Positions 27,073 to 35,695 are shown, counted from the first letter of the stretch. The stretch is DNA of 64,000 nucleotides from an uncultured Lachnospiraceae bacterium (GCA_946182825.1 CAMGZH010000013.1:1-64000), one strand, 5' to 3'. Notes: a model not told the origin generated them from the sequence alone. Numbers and translations: made by a program.

Positions 27073-28571
27073 GATTCGAATTAAAAAAGGTTTTTAAGAA
27101 AAAAGGAATATTGGCTGCTATTCGTGCCTATGGCTATGCGGGAATCGTATGTACCGGTCCTATGATCTTAGGAGAGATCCTTTTGCTGGGACTTCGTTTT
27201 ACAGCGTTGGAAAGCGGAGCGGGAGAGTCGGATATAAGACTTGTGAATTCCCTTGTGACCTATACCCTTCTGGCGTCCCTTATGATCACAAATATCTTTT
27301 CTCTGGTGACCACAAGGTATACGGCGGATATGTTATATCGGGAGAAGAAGGAGCGGGTCATGCCTTCCTACTGGGGCAGCGTCTCCATTATGCTTGTGGC
27401 AGGATGGGTGTTTTATGGCATTTTCCTGTTGGCATCCCATCTGCCCCTAGTCTATGTCTTTTTGTCTTTGATGCTGCTGTCGGTTTTGATCCTGGTGTGG
27501 ACTCAGGTGAACTACCTGACAGCCATCAAGGACTATCGGGGAATTCTGCTTACCTTTGCAGTTTCTGTGGCAGGAGCGCTTTTTCTGGGACAATTTCTTC
27601 GTATCTTTACGGGGATCAACATTGTTGTGCTGTTGCTTCTGATCGCGGTGGTGGCCTACAGTGTTATGGCGGTCTGCTTTCACCGTTTGCTTTTACGATA
27701 CTTTCCAAAGGGAGACGGCAGCAGCCTTTACTTTATGGGATGGTTTGATGACTATCCACAGTTGGGACCTCTGGGCTTTTGCATTGGGCTGGGGCTCTTC
27801 GGACATATTATGGTGATGTGGCACAGCAGTGCGGCAAAACAGGTGACGGGTCTTTTCTATGAAACGCCCATTTATGATATACCGGCCCTTGTGGCATTTA
27901 TATCCATTCTGATCACCACCATCAACTTTGTGACATCGGTGGAGGTCAACTTCTATCCGAGATACAGGAACTATTTTTCTTTGTTTAATGATGGAGGATC
28001 CCTCCGGGATATTGAGCAGTCTCAGAAGGAAATGGTTCGTACCCTGGTGCAGGAGCTTGGATACACCGCGATGAAGCAGTTCTTTGTTACGGTGATCTTT
28101 GTTGTGGGAGGAACCCTCCTGCTTCCCTATCTGCCGCTTGGAATGACAGAGGATATGCTGGGGATCTACCGGGTGCTCTGTTGCGGGTATGCCTTTTATG
28201 CAGTGGGAAACTGTCTGATGTTGATTCAGCTTTATTTTTCAGATAACAAGGGAGCTTTGATCTCAGGAGGAAGCTTTGCGGCTGCGACCATTCTTTTGAC
28301 GCTGATCCTTAGGCCTTTGGGTATAAGGTATTTCGGACTGGGATTTGCCCTGGGATCTATGCTTTTTACCCTGGTGGCAATGTGTTTGCTCTGGCATTAT
28401 CTGTCCCATCTGATGGAGAGAGTCCTTTGCTCCCAGCCGGTGGTGGTAAGAAAGCGTGACGGTATCTGCAGAAGGATCGCCGAGACGGCGGAGGAGAATT
28501 ACCGCAAAGGGAAAAAAGCGCATTATATGGTAGAAGATCTTCCAGATGAAGATGAGGAAGAAGAGGAATAG
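27060..28571 (+). CDS. pelG: PelG-like polysaccharide transporter
   Basis: A 503-residue polytopic membrane protein with about twelve hydrophobic segments of the MATE/MOP type. The N-terminus MAGIGFELKKVF is a recognisable PelG hallmark. In Pel systems PelG with PelD and PelE forms the membrane complex that receives polymer from PelF and moves it across the membrane. The start codon is GTG 27060, eight bases after AGGTGG, inside pelF. The C-terminal tail is charged (DLPDEDEEEEE). Confidence 0.92.
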   Translation: MAGIGFELKKVFKKKGILAAIRAYGYAGIVCTGPMILGEILLLGLRFTALESGAGESDIRLVNSLVTYTLLASLMITNIFSLVTTRYTADMLYREKKERVMPSYWGSVSIMLVAGWVFYGIFLLASHLPLVYVFLSLMLLSVLILVWTQVNYLTAIKDYRGILLTFAVSVAGALFLGQFLRIFTGINIVVLLLLIAVVAYSVMAVCFHRLLLRYFPKGDGSSLYFMGWFDDYPQLGPLGFCIGLGLFGHIMVMWHSSAAKQVTGLFYETPIYDIPALVAFISILITTINFVTSVEVNFYPRYRNYFSLFNDGGSLRDIEQSQKEMVRTLVQELGYTAMKQFFVTVIFVVGGTLLLPYLPLGMTEDMLGIYRVLCCGYAFYAVGNCLMLIQLYFSDNKGALISGGSFAAATILLTLILRPLGIRYFGLGFALGSMLFTLVAMCLLWHYLSHLMERVLCSQPVVVRKRDGICRRIAETAEENYRKGKKAHYMVEDLPDEDEEEEE

Positions 28572-28580
28572 GAAACGGTT

Positions 28581-30356
28581 ATGAAATTACATGGAAAACA
28601 GTGGATGGCACTGCTGCTGAGCGGTTGTGTTCTGGCAGGACTGTGCGGCTGTACATCGGGCAATGATGCCAAGAAGGCAGACCGTGCAAAAGGCAGCGCC
28701 GCTTCAACAGAAAAGAAAGTAAAAACGAAGGTGGAGGAGGAACCCTTTGAGGATAATCCGGCTCTTTATGAAGAAGATGAGGATGACGGTGTCACCACCT
28801 TTTATCTGACGACTACAAGAGGAAACGTTTCTGATGGAAGCGATCATTCCTGGAAGGATGTCAACCGTCTGACAGATCTGGATTACGCAAAACGCCATGA
28901 AGAGCGGTATAAGTGTAACGCACTTCTTCAGGTGGGAGATGAGAATGGCCCCAAAGCCGGAGAGCTTGGCTATGGACAGTCTTCTCCCAACGGAGTCGTT
29001 ATGATCCGTGGAGCAAGTACGGCAAACCTGGAGCAGAAGAACTTCAAGATCAAGTTGAACAAGGCATCCGATACTCTCAACGGTCAGAGGATCATTAATC
29101 TGAACAAGCATGTGGATGACGGCAGCCGTTTCCGCAACAAGCTTTGCTATGATCTGATCAAGGATGTGAAGGGATTGGTCTCCCTTCGGACAAGCTTTGT
29201 TCATCTCTACGTGAAGGATGAGACAGAACATAGCAGTGATACCTTTGTGGACTACGGTCTCTACACCCAGGTAGAGCAGCTGAACAAGGATGCGCTTCAG
29301 GTTCATGGTCTCGATCGTAACGGACAGCTTTATAAGGCGGAGAATTTTGAGTTCCTTCCCTATGAGGATGCGATCCGTCTCAAGAGTGACAGCAAATATG
29401 ATAAGGAAGCTTTTGAACAGCATCTTGAGATCAAAGGAAATGATGATCATCAGAAGCTGATGGATATGCTTTCGGATGTGAACAATTCCTCCATCCCGAT
29501 TCGCAAGGTGATGAAGAAGTGGTTTGATGAGGATAATCTGACGGCCTTCCTCGCGTTTAACATGCTGGTAAATAATGTGGATACCCAGTCCCAGAACTTT
29601 TTCCTCTACAGTCCGTTAAACGGTGACAAGTGGTATCTGATCAACTGGGACTGTGATGGAAGCTTTGCGGGGGTTGACGATGTACTCCGTGGAAAGACCG
29701 TGAACCTGGGTTGGCAGAGCGGTGTCAGCAACTACTGGGGAAACGCACTGTTCCGGAGACTGTTAAAGGATGGAACCTTCCGGAAGAAGCTGGATAAGAA
29801 GGTGGAGCAGGTCAAGGCTTTACTGGATGACGGCCGGATGGAAAAGCTGATCCGCCGCTATGGAACCATTGCCAAGCCTTATGCCTTCCGTGCTCCGGAT
29901 GCAGAACATGAGATGCTGACGTCTTCCCAGTACAACACGATGATCGGAAAGATGGTAGAAGGTGTGGATAAGTACTATGAGAAGTATAAAAACTCTCTGG
30001 AGAATCCAATGCCGTTCTACATTGGAAAGCCGGCAAAGGAAAAACAGGGCTATCAGTTTACCTGGGATCCTTCCTATGATTTCAACAAGAGAGGAATCAC
30101 CTATACCTTCCGTCTGTCAAAGGATGTGACCATGAAGAAGATCATCTTTGAGAAGAGTGGGCTTTATACACCAAGCTGCGATTGTTCGGAGAAGCTTTCT
30201 TCCGGTCAGTATTTTATTCAGGTAGTGGCAAAAAGCGATACAGGAAAGACACAGGTTGCCTTTGACAACTATTTTGACAGCGAGGGCGAAAGCCATGTGG
30301 GAATCATGACCTTCTTTGTACAGCCCAATGGAACCATAACCTTGGAGGGAGAGTAG
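28581..30356 (+). CDS. CotH-kinase family lipoprotein
   Basis: A 591-residue protein with a lipoprotein signal (ALLLSGCVLAGLCGC, probable lipidated Cys24), a Lys/Ala/Glu-rich linker and a CotH domain. CotH landmarks are RGASTANLEQKNFKIKLN near residue 150, FNMLVNNVDTQSQNFFLY and LINWDCDGSFAG with paired acidic residues in the catalytic region. CotH proteins are atypical kinases known from spore coats, but this one is predicted to sit on the outer face of the membrane and belongs to the pel operon, so it may act on a surface protein or glycan. It begins 9 bp after pelG and ends 1 bp before the VTC gene. Confidence 0.82.
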   Translation: MKLHGKQWMALLLSGCVLAGLCGCTSGNDAKKADRAKGSAASTEKKVKTKVEEEPFEDNPALYEEDEDDGVTTFYLTTTRGNVSDGSDHSWKDVNRLTDLDYAKRHEERYKCNALLQVGDENGPKAGELGYGQSSPNGVVMIRGASTANLEQKNFKIKLNKASDTLNGQRIINLNKHVDDGSRFRNKLCYDLIKDVKGLVSLRTSFVHLYVKDETEHSSDTFVDYGLYTQVEQLNKDALQVHGLDRNGQLYKAENFEFLPYEDAIRLKSDSKYDKEAFEQHLEIKGNDDHQKLMDMLSDVNNSSIPIRKVMKKWFDEDNLTAFLAFNMLVNNVDTQSQNFFLYSPLNGDKWYLINWDCDGSFAGVDDVLRGKTVNLGWQSGVSNYWGNALFRRLLKDGTFRKKLDKKVEQVKALLDDGRMEKLIRRYGTIAKPYAFRAPDAEHEMLTSSQYNTMIGKMVEGVDKYYEKYKNSLENPMPFYIGKPAKEKQGYQFTWDPSYDFNKRGITYTFRLSKDVTMKKIIFEKSGLYTPSCDCSEKLSSGQYFIQVVAKSDTGKTQVAFDNYFDSEGESHVGIMTFFVQPNGTITLEGE

Positions 30357-30357
30357 G

Positions 30358-31062
30358 ATGGCCTATCGACATGAGCTTAAGTTTGAGATCACCCCGGTGC
30401 GAAAACAGATCCTGATGGAGCGACTGTCTTCAGTGATGCGCCCGGATCCCAATGCGGGGCAGGAAGGATATTTTATCCGAAGCCTCTATTTTGACGATCT
30501 GTATGACAGTGCTTTTCGGGATAAGCTTGCCGGCGTGAATCGACGTAAGAAGTACAGGATCCGTATCTATAACTGTTCCGACGGCCTGATCAAACTGGAA
30601 CGAAAGAAAAAGGAGGGGGCTTTCATTAAAAAGGAAGCCGTCTCCCTCCAACGGGAGGAACTGGATCGTCTGCTTAAGGGCGACGCCGGTTTTCTGCTGC
30701 AGCGGGAGGAGACCCTGGCGAAGGAGTTTTACCTTGAAACAGTCATGAACGGTCTTGCGCCGACGGTTGTGGTGGATTATGACAGGATCCCCCTTGTTTT
30801 CCCCGGGGGCGATGTGCGTATTACCTTTGATGAGCATATCAGAGCCGGTCGGTTCGGTGGGGATCTGTTTCAAAAGGAGCTTCCCTCCTACGAGGTGTTG
30901 CCGGAGGGAAAGCTGATCCTGGAAGTAAAGTTTACAGAGTATCTGCCGGAGATCATCCGGGATCTTTTACCGGCAGAGGAGGCGGCGGTGATCGCGGCGT
31001 CCAAATATGTGTTATGCCTGCGCAAACAGCGTGAGATGCTGTTTCATCAGGGAGAGGAGTAA
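30358..31062 (+). CDS. VTC-domain polyphosphate polymerase-like protein
   Basis: A 234-residue cytoplasmic protein of the CYTH/triphosphate-tunnel fold. It shows the basic and acidic residues that line the tunnel: YRHELKFEI at the start, RKKYRIRIYN, KLERKKKEG, VDYDRIPL and LEVKFTEYLPEII. It matches the VTC polymerase domain without SPX or membrane domains. Eukaryotic VTC4 makes polyphosphate from ATP; bacterial family members are less studied and activity is not established here. It is sandwiched between the CotH and DUF4956 genes with gaps of 1 and 2 bp and has GGAGGGAG upstream within cotH. Confidence 0.85.
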   Translation: MAYRHELKFEITPVRKQILMERLSSVMRPDPNAGQEGYFIRSLYFDDLYDSAFRDKLAGVNRRKKYRIRIYNCSDGLIKLERKKKEGAFIKKEAVSLQREELDRLLKGDAGFLLQREETLAKEFYLETVMNGLAPTVVVDYDRIPLVFPGGDVRITFDEHIRAGRFGGDLFQKELPSYEVLPEGKLILEVKFTEYLPEIIRDLLPAEEAAVIAASKYVLCLRKQREMLFHQGEE

Positions 31063-31064
31063 GT

Positions 31065-31751
31065 ATGAGCGTAAAAGATGTAATCAAAAAATCAATATTG
31101 GAGTCGGCAACCTATAATCAGGCGATCCGTGCGGATACCATCATCACCATGATCCTTGATCTGGCACTGGCCCTTTGCATCGGACTTTTGATCTATGAGG
31201 TCTACAAGAAGTTCTATAAGGGTGTGGTTTACAGCAGAAACTTCAGCATCACCCTTGTGGGAATGACGGTCCTTACCTGTATGGTGACTCTGGCCATCTC
31301 GACCAACATTGTGATCTCCCTTGGTATGGTCGGTGCGCTTTCTATCGTCAGATACCGTACCGCCATTAAGGAGCCTCTGGATCTGATGTATCTGTTCTGG
31401 GCCATTACGTCCGGAATTACAACAGGAGCCGGTATGTACCTTCTTTCCGGTTTGGCGTTTCTGATCATGCTGTTTCTGGTGTGGGGCTTTTCCAACCGTC
31501 CCATGGCAAAGGATGCCTATGTGTTGGTCGTGCACTATAACGGAACCCAGGTGTCCGACAAGATCCTTCGTCACTTTCAGCCAAAGCATCACATCAAGGT
31601 GCGTTCCAAGGTATTCCGTGGCGATCAGGTGGAGGAGACCTTCCAGTTCGTTGCAAACAGTGAAGAGCTGACCTTTACCGAGAAGATCCGTGATCTAGAA
31701 GAAGTTTCCGATATGACCCTTTTGAAGTTTGACGGGGAATACCACGGTTGA
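31065..31751 (+). CDS. DUF4956 membrane protein
   Basis: A 228-residue protein with four membrane helices (about 25-45, 58-78, 80-100 and 112-140) and a cytoplasmic C-terminal domain. The loop GALSIVRYRTAIKEPLD is a conserved DUF4956 feature. The function is unknown, but genes of this family are regularly found beside VTC-domain and CotH genes, suggesting one module; it could be the membrane partner of the polymerase-like protein. It is the last gene of the pel-like operon, and its 3' end contains the hemZ promoter. Confidence 0.82.
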   Translation: MSVKDVIKKSILESATYNQAIRADTIITMILDLALALCIGLLIYEVYKKFYKGVVYSRNFSITLVGMTVLTCMVTLAISTNIVISLGMVGALSIVRYRTAIKEPLDLMYLFWAITSGITTGAGMYLLSGLAFLIMLFLVWGFSNRPMAKDAYVLVVHYNGTQVSDKILRHFQPKHHIKVRSKVFRGDQVEETFQFVANSEELTFTEKIRDLEEVSDMTLLKFDGEYHG

Positions 31752-31757
31752 TATAAT
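31729..31757 (+). promoter_or_regulatory. Sigma-A promoter of hemZ inside DUF4956 gene
   Basis: TTGACG (31729-31734), 17-base spacer, TATAAT (31752-31757). The expected transcription start, six to eight bases after the -10 box, falls on or next to the hemZ ATG at 31765. Confidence 0.75.
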
Positions 31758-31764
31758 AAAGATT

Positions 31765-33396
31765 ATGATTGAATTAATTTTAAACCGAAGAATTTATGAC
31801 AATGATATTGGACCGCTGATGCGGTCCTTTTTTCCGAAGGAAAGACTTTTGATCTATGCAGACGGAGTCCTTCTCGGAAGAGAGAGTACCGATGAGAAAC
31901 GGCAGAGAGAAGAGGAGGCTGTTACAGCTTCCATGAAGGTCTTTGTCCCAGAGGAAGACGGGGATGTGACCATTTCTCTTCATGTGGATGGAAGAGAGGA
32001 CGGGGAAGTGTCCCTTCCCTATCAGCAGGAAATGACAGCTTCCGATTTCACGCCGGTTCAGTTGAAGAAGGCAGCTTGTGACGAGAACTGGAAGGAGATG
32101 GCTCTTCGCTCCGCAAGGAAGAATGGAGTGAAGCGTGCCGCCTACGACCTTCTGGTTCAGGTGACGGGAAAGGAACTGCCCTGGGGTGCCCAGACCGGTA
32201 TCCGTCCCACCAAGAAGTCCCTGGAGCTGATGGAGAAGGGGGAGAATGCCGCTTTTATCACGGAGTTTATGAAGAAAAACTACCGGACAACGGATGAGAA
32301 GATCCGGCAGACCCTGAAGATCACAGCCCTTGAGCACAAGGTCTTATCGGGGATCCCCAATGCCACGGAAGAGGAGTTGAAAGAGGATCCGTCTCTTAAT
32401 CTCCAGGGGAAGGGGTATTCTTTGTACCTTGGCGTGCTGTTTTGCCCGTCCATCTGTCTGTACTGTTCGTTCTCATCCCATGCCATTGGAGCCTACCGTC
32501 ATATGGTTCCGGCCTATGTGGCATCCCTTGAGAAGGAAATTGAATTTGCGGCGGAGCATTTTGCTCACCGGAGACTGGACAGCATCTATTTTGGTGGTGG
32601 AACTCCGACGGCCCTTGGCCCGGTGGAACTGGAGGAGGTGCTGACCTATCTGGAGAGGAAGCTGGATCTGTCCCACCTGAAGGAATTTACGGTGGAGGCA
32701 GGAAGACCGGATTCCATTACACTTGATAAGCTGAAGGTATTGAAGGCTCACGGTGTGGATCGTATCTCTGTGAATCCACAGACCATGAACCAGAAGACGC
32801 TGGATCTTATCGGCCGTCATCACAGTACCGAGGATATTAAGGTGGCCTATGCCCTTGCCCGTCAGGTGGGATTTGACTGCATCAACATGGATCTGATCCT
32901 TGGCCTCCCGGGAGAGAGTCCGGAGGATATGCAGCATTCCCTGGATGAGGTCAGAGCCATGGATCCTGAGAACCTGACCGTACATTCCCTTGCACTTAAA
33001 ACTTCTGCAAGGCTGAATCTTGAATGGGACAGATATCAGGATTATACTTATACTAACTCCGATGAGATCATGGAAGCATCCTATCTTACGGCAGAGAAGC
33101 TGGGCATGAATCCCTATTACCTGTACCGTCAGAAGAATATGGCCGGTAATATGGAGAATGTTGGATTTGCCAAGCCGGGGAAGGAAGGCCTGTACAATAT
33201 TCTGATCATGGAGGAGAGAGAGGATATTCTTGCCATCGGCGCAGGTGCTGCCTGCAAGAAGGTCCGGATGGATCCGGTGACCGGAGACACCCAGATCACC
33301 CGTTGCGAGAATGTTAAGGATATTAAGACCTATATTGAGAGAATCGACGATATGATCGAACGAAAGCGCCGGCTTTTTGCGGATGTTATTCGCTAA
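31765..33396 (+). CDS. hemZ: HemZ-type coproporphyrinogen dehydrogenase-like radical SAM protein
   Basis: A 543-residue radical SAM protein of the HemN/HemZ group. An N-terminal domain of about 170 residues precedes the radical SAM core with the cluster motif CPSICLYC (C227, C231, C234), FGGGTPT and LILGLPGE. HemZ proteins are annotated as oxygen-independent coproporphyrinogen oxidases, but the activity of clostridial members is uncertain and no other haem gene is nearby. The start is ATG 31765 (MIELILNRR); the TTG of the ORF track is the promoter -35 box. No ribosome binding site precedes the ATG, and the promoter predicts a leaderless mRNA. Confidence 0.83.
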   Translation: MIELILNRRIYDNDIGPLMRSFFPKERLLIYADGVLLGRESTDEKRQREEEAVTASMKVFVPEEDGDVTISLHVDGREDGEVSLPYQQEMTASDFTPVQLKKAACDENWKEMALRSARKNGVKRAAYDLLVQVTGKELPWGAQTGIRPTKKSLELMEKGENAAFITEFMKKNYRTTDEKIRQTLKITALEHKVLSGIPNATEEELKEDPSLNLQGKGYSLYLGVLFCPSICLYCSFSSHAIGAYRHMVPAYVASLEKEIEFAAEHFAHRRLDSIYFGGGTPTALGPVELEEVLTYLERKLDLSHLKEFTVEAGRPDSITLDKLKVLKAHGVDRISVNPQTMNQKTLDLIGRHHSTEDIKVAYALARQVGFDCINMDLILGLPGESPEDMQHSLDEVRAMDPENLTVHSLALKTSARLNLEWDRYQDYTYTNSDEIMEASYLTAEKLGMNPYYLYRQKNMAGNMENVGFAKPGKEGLYNILIMEEREDILAIGAGAACKKVRMDPVTGDTQITRCENVKDIKTYIERIDDMIERKRRLFADVIR

Positions 33397-33431
33397 GTGC
33401 CGGAAGGTGGGAAGGATCGAGGTTATTTGTC

Positions 33432-34103
33432 ATGCAGATCACAATTCAGACCCAGGATTATATTTATACATCAACGCTGACAGCGAAGGCACAGACGGCT
33501 GTTTCAGGGGACGTGCCTTCTCCTTCGGCGGATAATCTGAAGTCGATTGAACAGTTTCAGAAGGTACTTGCGAAGAAGAGAGCGGCTCTGGCTTCTTCCG
33601 GGAGTGAGGACACTTCGTCCTCCGGTGGGGTTCAGACGGCTTCGACCCGGAATGCCTATACGGTTGCCCGGTCAGATTCCGATTCTTCTACGCAGGATTC
33701 GATCAAGGTTCCTCAGGAGCTGGAACCGCTGTTTCGGAAGGCGTCCGAGAAATACGGCGTGGACGAGAAGCTTCTGGTGGCCATCGCCTACCATGAATCC
33801 CGCTTTAAGACAACAGCTACAAGCAGAAGCGGTGCTATGGGACTGATGCAGCTGATGCCGAAGACTGCCGATGGACTTGGGGTGAAGCATCCCTATGATC
33901 CGGAGGAGAACATTATGGGTGGAGCGAAGCTGCTTTCCTCCCTTCTGAAGGAGTTTGGAGGGAATTTGGACAATGCTCTGGCGGCATACTCCAACGGCAG
34001 CAGTACGGTGAAGAAATACGGTGGAGTTCCGCCGATTCGCCAGGCACAGGAGTTTGTATCTTATATCCATGATGTCTATCCCAATGGAGTGAGTCTGGCA
34101 TAG
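33432..34103 (+). CDS. Lytic transglycosylase (SLT domain)
   Basis: A 223-residue protein whose C-terminal half (about 105-220) is a soluble lytic transglycosylase domain: YHESRF with catalytic E122, SGAMGLMQLMP, DPEENIMGGAKLL and the AAYSNG segment. It would cleave peptidoglycan glycan strands to 1,6-anhydro products. The N-terminal 100 residues are Ser/Thr/Gln-rich and low complexity, and no Sec signal peptide or membrane helix is visible, which is unusual for an enzyme acting outside the membrane. It is 35 bp after hemZ and may be co-transcribed with it. A flagellar or non-classical export route is possible. Confidence 0.82.
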   Translation: MQITIQTQDYIYTSTLTAKAQTAVSGDVPSPSADNLKSIEQFQKVLAKKRAALASSGSEDTSSSGGVQTASTRNAYTVARSDSDSSTQDSIKVPQELEPLFRKASEKYGVDEKLLVAIAYHESRFKTTATSRSGAMGLMQLMPKTADGLGVKHPYDPEENIMGGAKLLSSLLKEFGGNLDNALAAYSNGSSTVKKYGGVPPIRQAQEFVSYIHDVYPNGVSLA

Positions 34104-34125
34104 ATAAATTTCTTTTAAAAAGTTG

Positions 34126-34154
34126 TTGACATTTAATTGTGTCTATTGTATATT
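34126..34154 (+). promoter_or_regulatory. Strong promoter of tRNA-Thr
   Basis: Consensus TTGACA (34126-34131), 17-base spacer and TATATT (34149-34154), about 40 bp upstream of the tRNA. Confidence 0.88.
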
Positions 34155-34194
34155 AATCAAGTCGGCGACGCAGACAACGATCTGCACACCGTAA

Positions 34195-34267
34195 GCTGGC
34201 GTGGCACAGTCGGTAGCGCACCTCATTGGTAGTGAGGAGGTCACCGGTTCGATTCCGGTCGCTAGCT
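34195..34267 (+). tRNA. tRNA-Thr (GGT anticodon)
   Basis: A 73-nt cloverleaf: acceptor GCTGGCG/CGCTAGC (one G-U pair), anticodon stem CCTCA/TGAGG with loop TTGGTAG (anticodon GGT), variable loop AGGTC, T arm ACCGG-TTCGATT-CCGGT and discriminator T. The D stem GCAC/GCGC has one A-C mismatch. CCA is not encoded. It has its own promoter and terminator. Confidence 0.95.
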
Positions 34268-34276
34268 TGGTTATAA

Positions 34277-34305
34277 GGCAGTTCCTTCGGGGGCTGTCTT
34301 TTTTT
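34277..34305 (+). terminator. Terminator of tRNA-Thr
   Basis: Nine-base-pair stem (34277-34285 with 34290-34298) closed by a TTCG tetraloop and followed by seven T. Confidence 0.9.
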
Positions 34306-34330
34306 GTTTTATTACATCTTTACATCGTTA

Positions 34331-34346
34331 CGTTAGTATGTTAAAG
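34331..34346 (+). promoter_or_regulatory. CGT-N4-AYG-TTAAAG motif copy 1 (lysA)
   Basis: CGTTAGTATGTTAAAG, 46 bp before the lysA ATG. It resembles two other sites, before serC (41335) and ppdK (58461). A protein-binding role is only a guess. Confidence 0.35.
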
Positions 34347-34392
34347 TGCTAGGCATAAGTAGCGTAAAGTTGGGAAAGAAAGAAGAAAGATT

Positions 34393-35667
34393 ATGAAAAC
34401 ACCATTTACAACAAAAGAGAAGCTCGAAGAGATTGCTGCAACATACCCGACCCCTTTTCATGTTTATGATGAGAAGGGAATCCGTGAGAATGCGAAAAAG
34501 GTGAAGGATGCCTTTGCATGGAACAAGGGCTTTCGTGAGTATTTTGCGGTAAAGGCTACACCGAATCCCTTCCTTCTTCAGATCTTGAAGGATTACGGTT
34601 GCGGCACGGACTGTTCTTCCATGACAGAGCTGATGCTGTCCAATGCCTGCGGTTTTGCCGGAGAGGAGATCATGTTCTCCAGTAATGATACGCCGGATGA
34701 GGAGTTCGTAAAGGCAGCAGAGCTGGGCGGCATTATTAATCTTGATGATATTACCCATATCGATGATGTAAAGCGGGTACTTGGAAAGCTTCCTGAGACC
34801 ATGAGCTGCCGTTATAATCCGGGTGGAGTTTACGAGATCAGCAACGGGATCATGGATAACCCGGGAGATGCCAAGTACGGTATGACCCATGACCAGCTTC
34901 TTTCGGCCTATAAGAGAATGAAGGAAGAGGGCGTTCGTCGCTTTGGTCTTCATGCCTTTTTGGTAAGCAATACGGTGACAAACGATTACTATCCGGCTCT
35001 TGCGAAGACCCTGTTCGAGCTTGCAGTAGAGATCAAGGAGAAGACCGGTGTGTCACTTGACTTCATTAATCTTTCCGGTGGTGTGGGAATCCCTTATCAG
35101 CCGGATCAGAAGGCGAATGATATTGCAGTGATCGGTGAGGGTGTCCATAAGGTGTTTGATGAAGTCCTTGTTCCGGCAGGGCTTTCTGATGTTGCCATTT
35201 ATACCGAGATGGGCCGCTTTATGTTAGGACCTTACGGGGCTCTTGTGACCCGTGCCATCCATGAGAAGAAGACTTATAAGGACTATATCGGAGTGGATGC
35301 CTGCGCGGCAAACCTGATGCGTCCGGCTATGTACGGTGCCTACCATCATATCACCGTTATGGGAAAAGAGAACGCTGCCTGCGATCACACCTATGATGTG
35401 ACCGGTTCCCTTTGTGAGAACAACGATAAGTTTGCCATCGATCGTCAGCTTCCTGAGATCGAGATGGGGGATCTGCTCTTCATCCATGATGCGGGAGCGC
35501 ACGGTTCTTCCATGGGATACAACTACAACGGACGTTTATGGTGTAGTGAGGTTCTTCTGAAGGAGGATGGCAGTTTTGAACTGATCCGACGCGCTCAGGA
35601 GCCGAAGGATTACTTTGCTACCTTAGATTGTTTCCCAATCTGGGACAAGCTTAAGAAAGAGTTTTAA
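34393..35667 (+). CDS. lysA: Diaminopimelate decarboxylase
   Basis: PLP-dependent enzyme (alanine racemase fold) that makes L-lysine from meso-DAP. The 424-residue protein has the PLP lysine K54 in YFAVKATPNP, the substrate-loop segment HAFLVSN, the phosphate-binding LSGGVGIPY, EMGRF and the C-terminal active-site segment VTGSLCENNDKF followed by HDAGAHGSSMGYNYNG. This longer form belongs to a LysA-like subgroup; other group IV decarboxylases such as carboxynorspermidine decarboxylase are more distant. There is no lysine riboswitch in the short 87-bp gap upstream. It stands alone between the two tRNA genes. Confidence 0.88.
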   Translation: MKTPFTTKEKLEEIAATYPTPFHVYDEKGIRENAKKVKDAFAWNKGFREYFAVKATPNPFLLQILKDYGCGTDCSSMTELMLSNACGFAGEEIMFSSNDTPDEEFVKAAELGGIINLDDITHIDDVKRVLGKLPETMSCRYNPGGVYEISNGIMDNPGDAKYGMTHDQLLSAYKRMKEEGVRRFGLHAFLVSNTVTNDYYPALAKTLFELAVEIKEKTGVSLDFINLSGGVGIPYQPDQKANDIAVIGEGVHKVFDEVLVPAGLSDVAIYTEMGRFMLGPYGALVTRAIHEKKTYKDYIGVDACAANLMRPAMYGAYHHITVMGKENAACDHTYDVTGSLCENNDKFAIDRQLPEIEMGDLLFIHDAGAHGSSMGYNYNGRLWCSEVLLKEDGSFELIRRAQEPKDYFATLDCFPIWDKLKKEF

Positions 35668-35695
35668 CATTTTAACATAAAAATAAAAAAGCACC

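Noticed and set aside
34306-34392. Lysine riboswitch before lysA
   Set aside because: The gap is 87 bp, far too short for the lysine riboswitch aptamer, and no conserved elements were seen.
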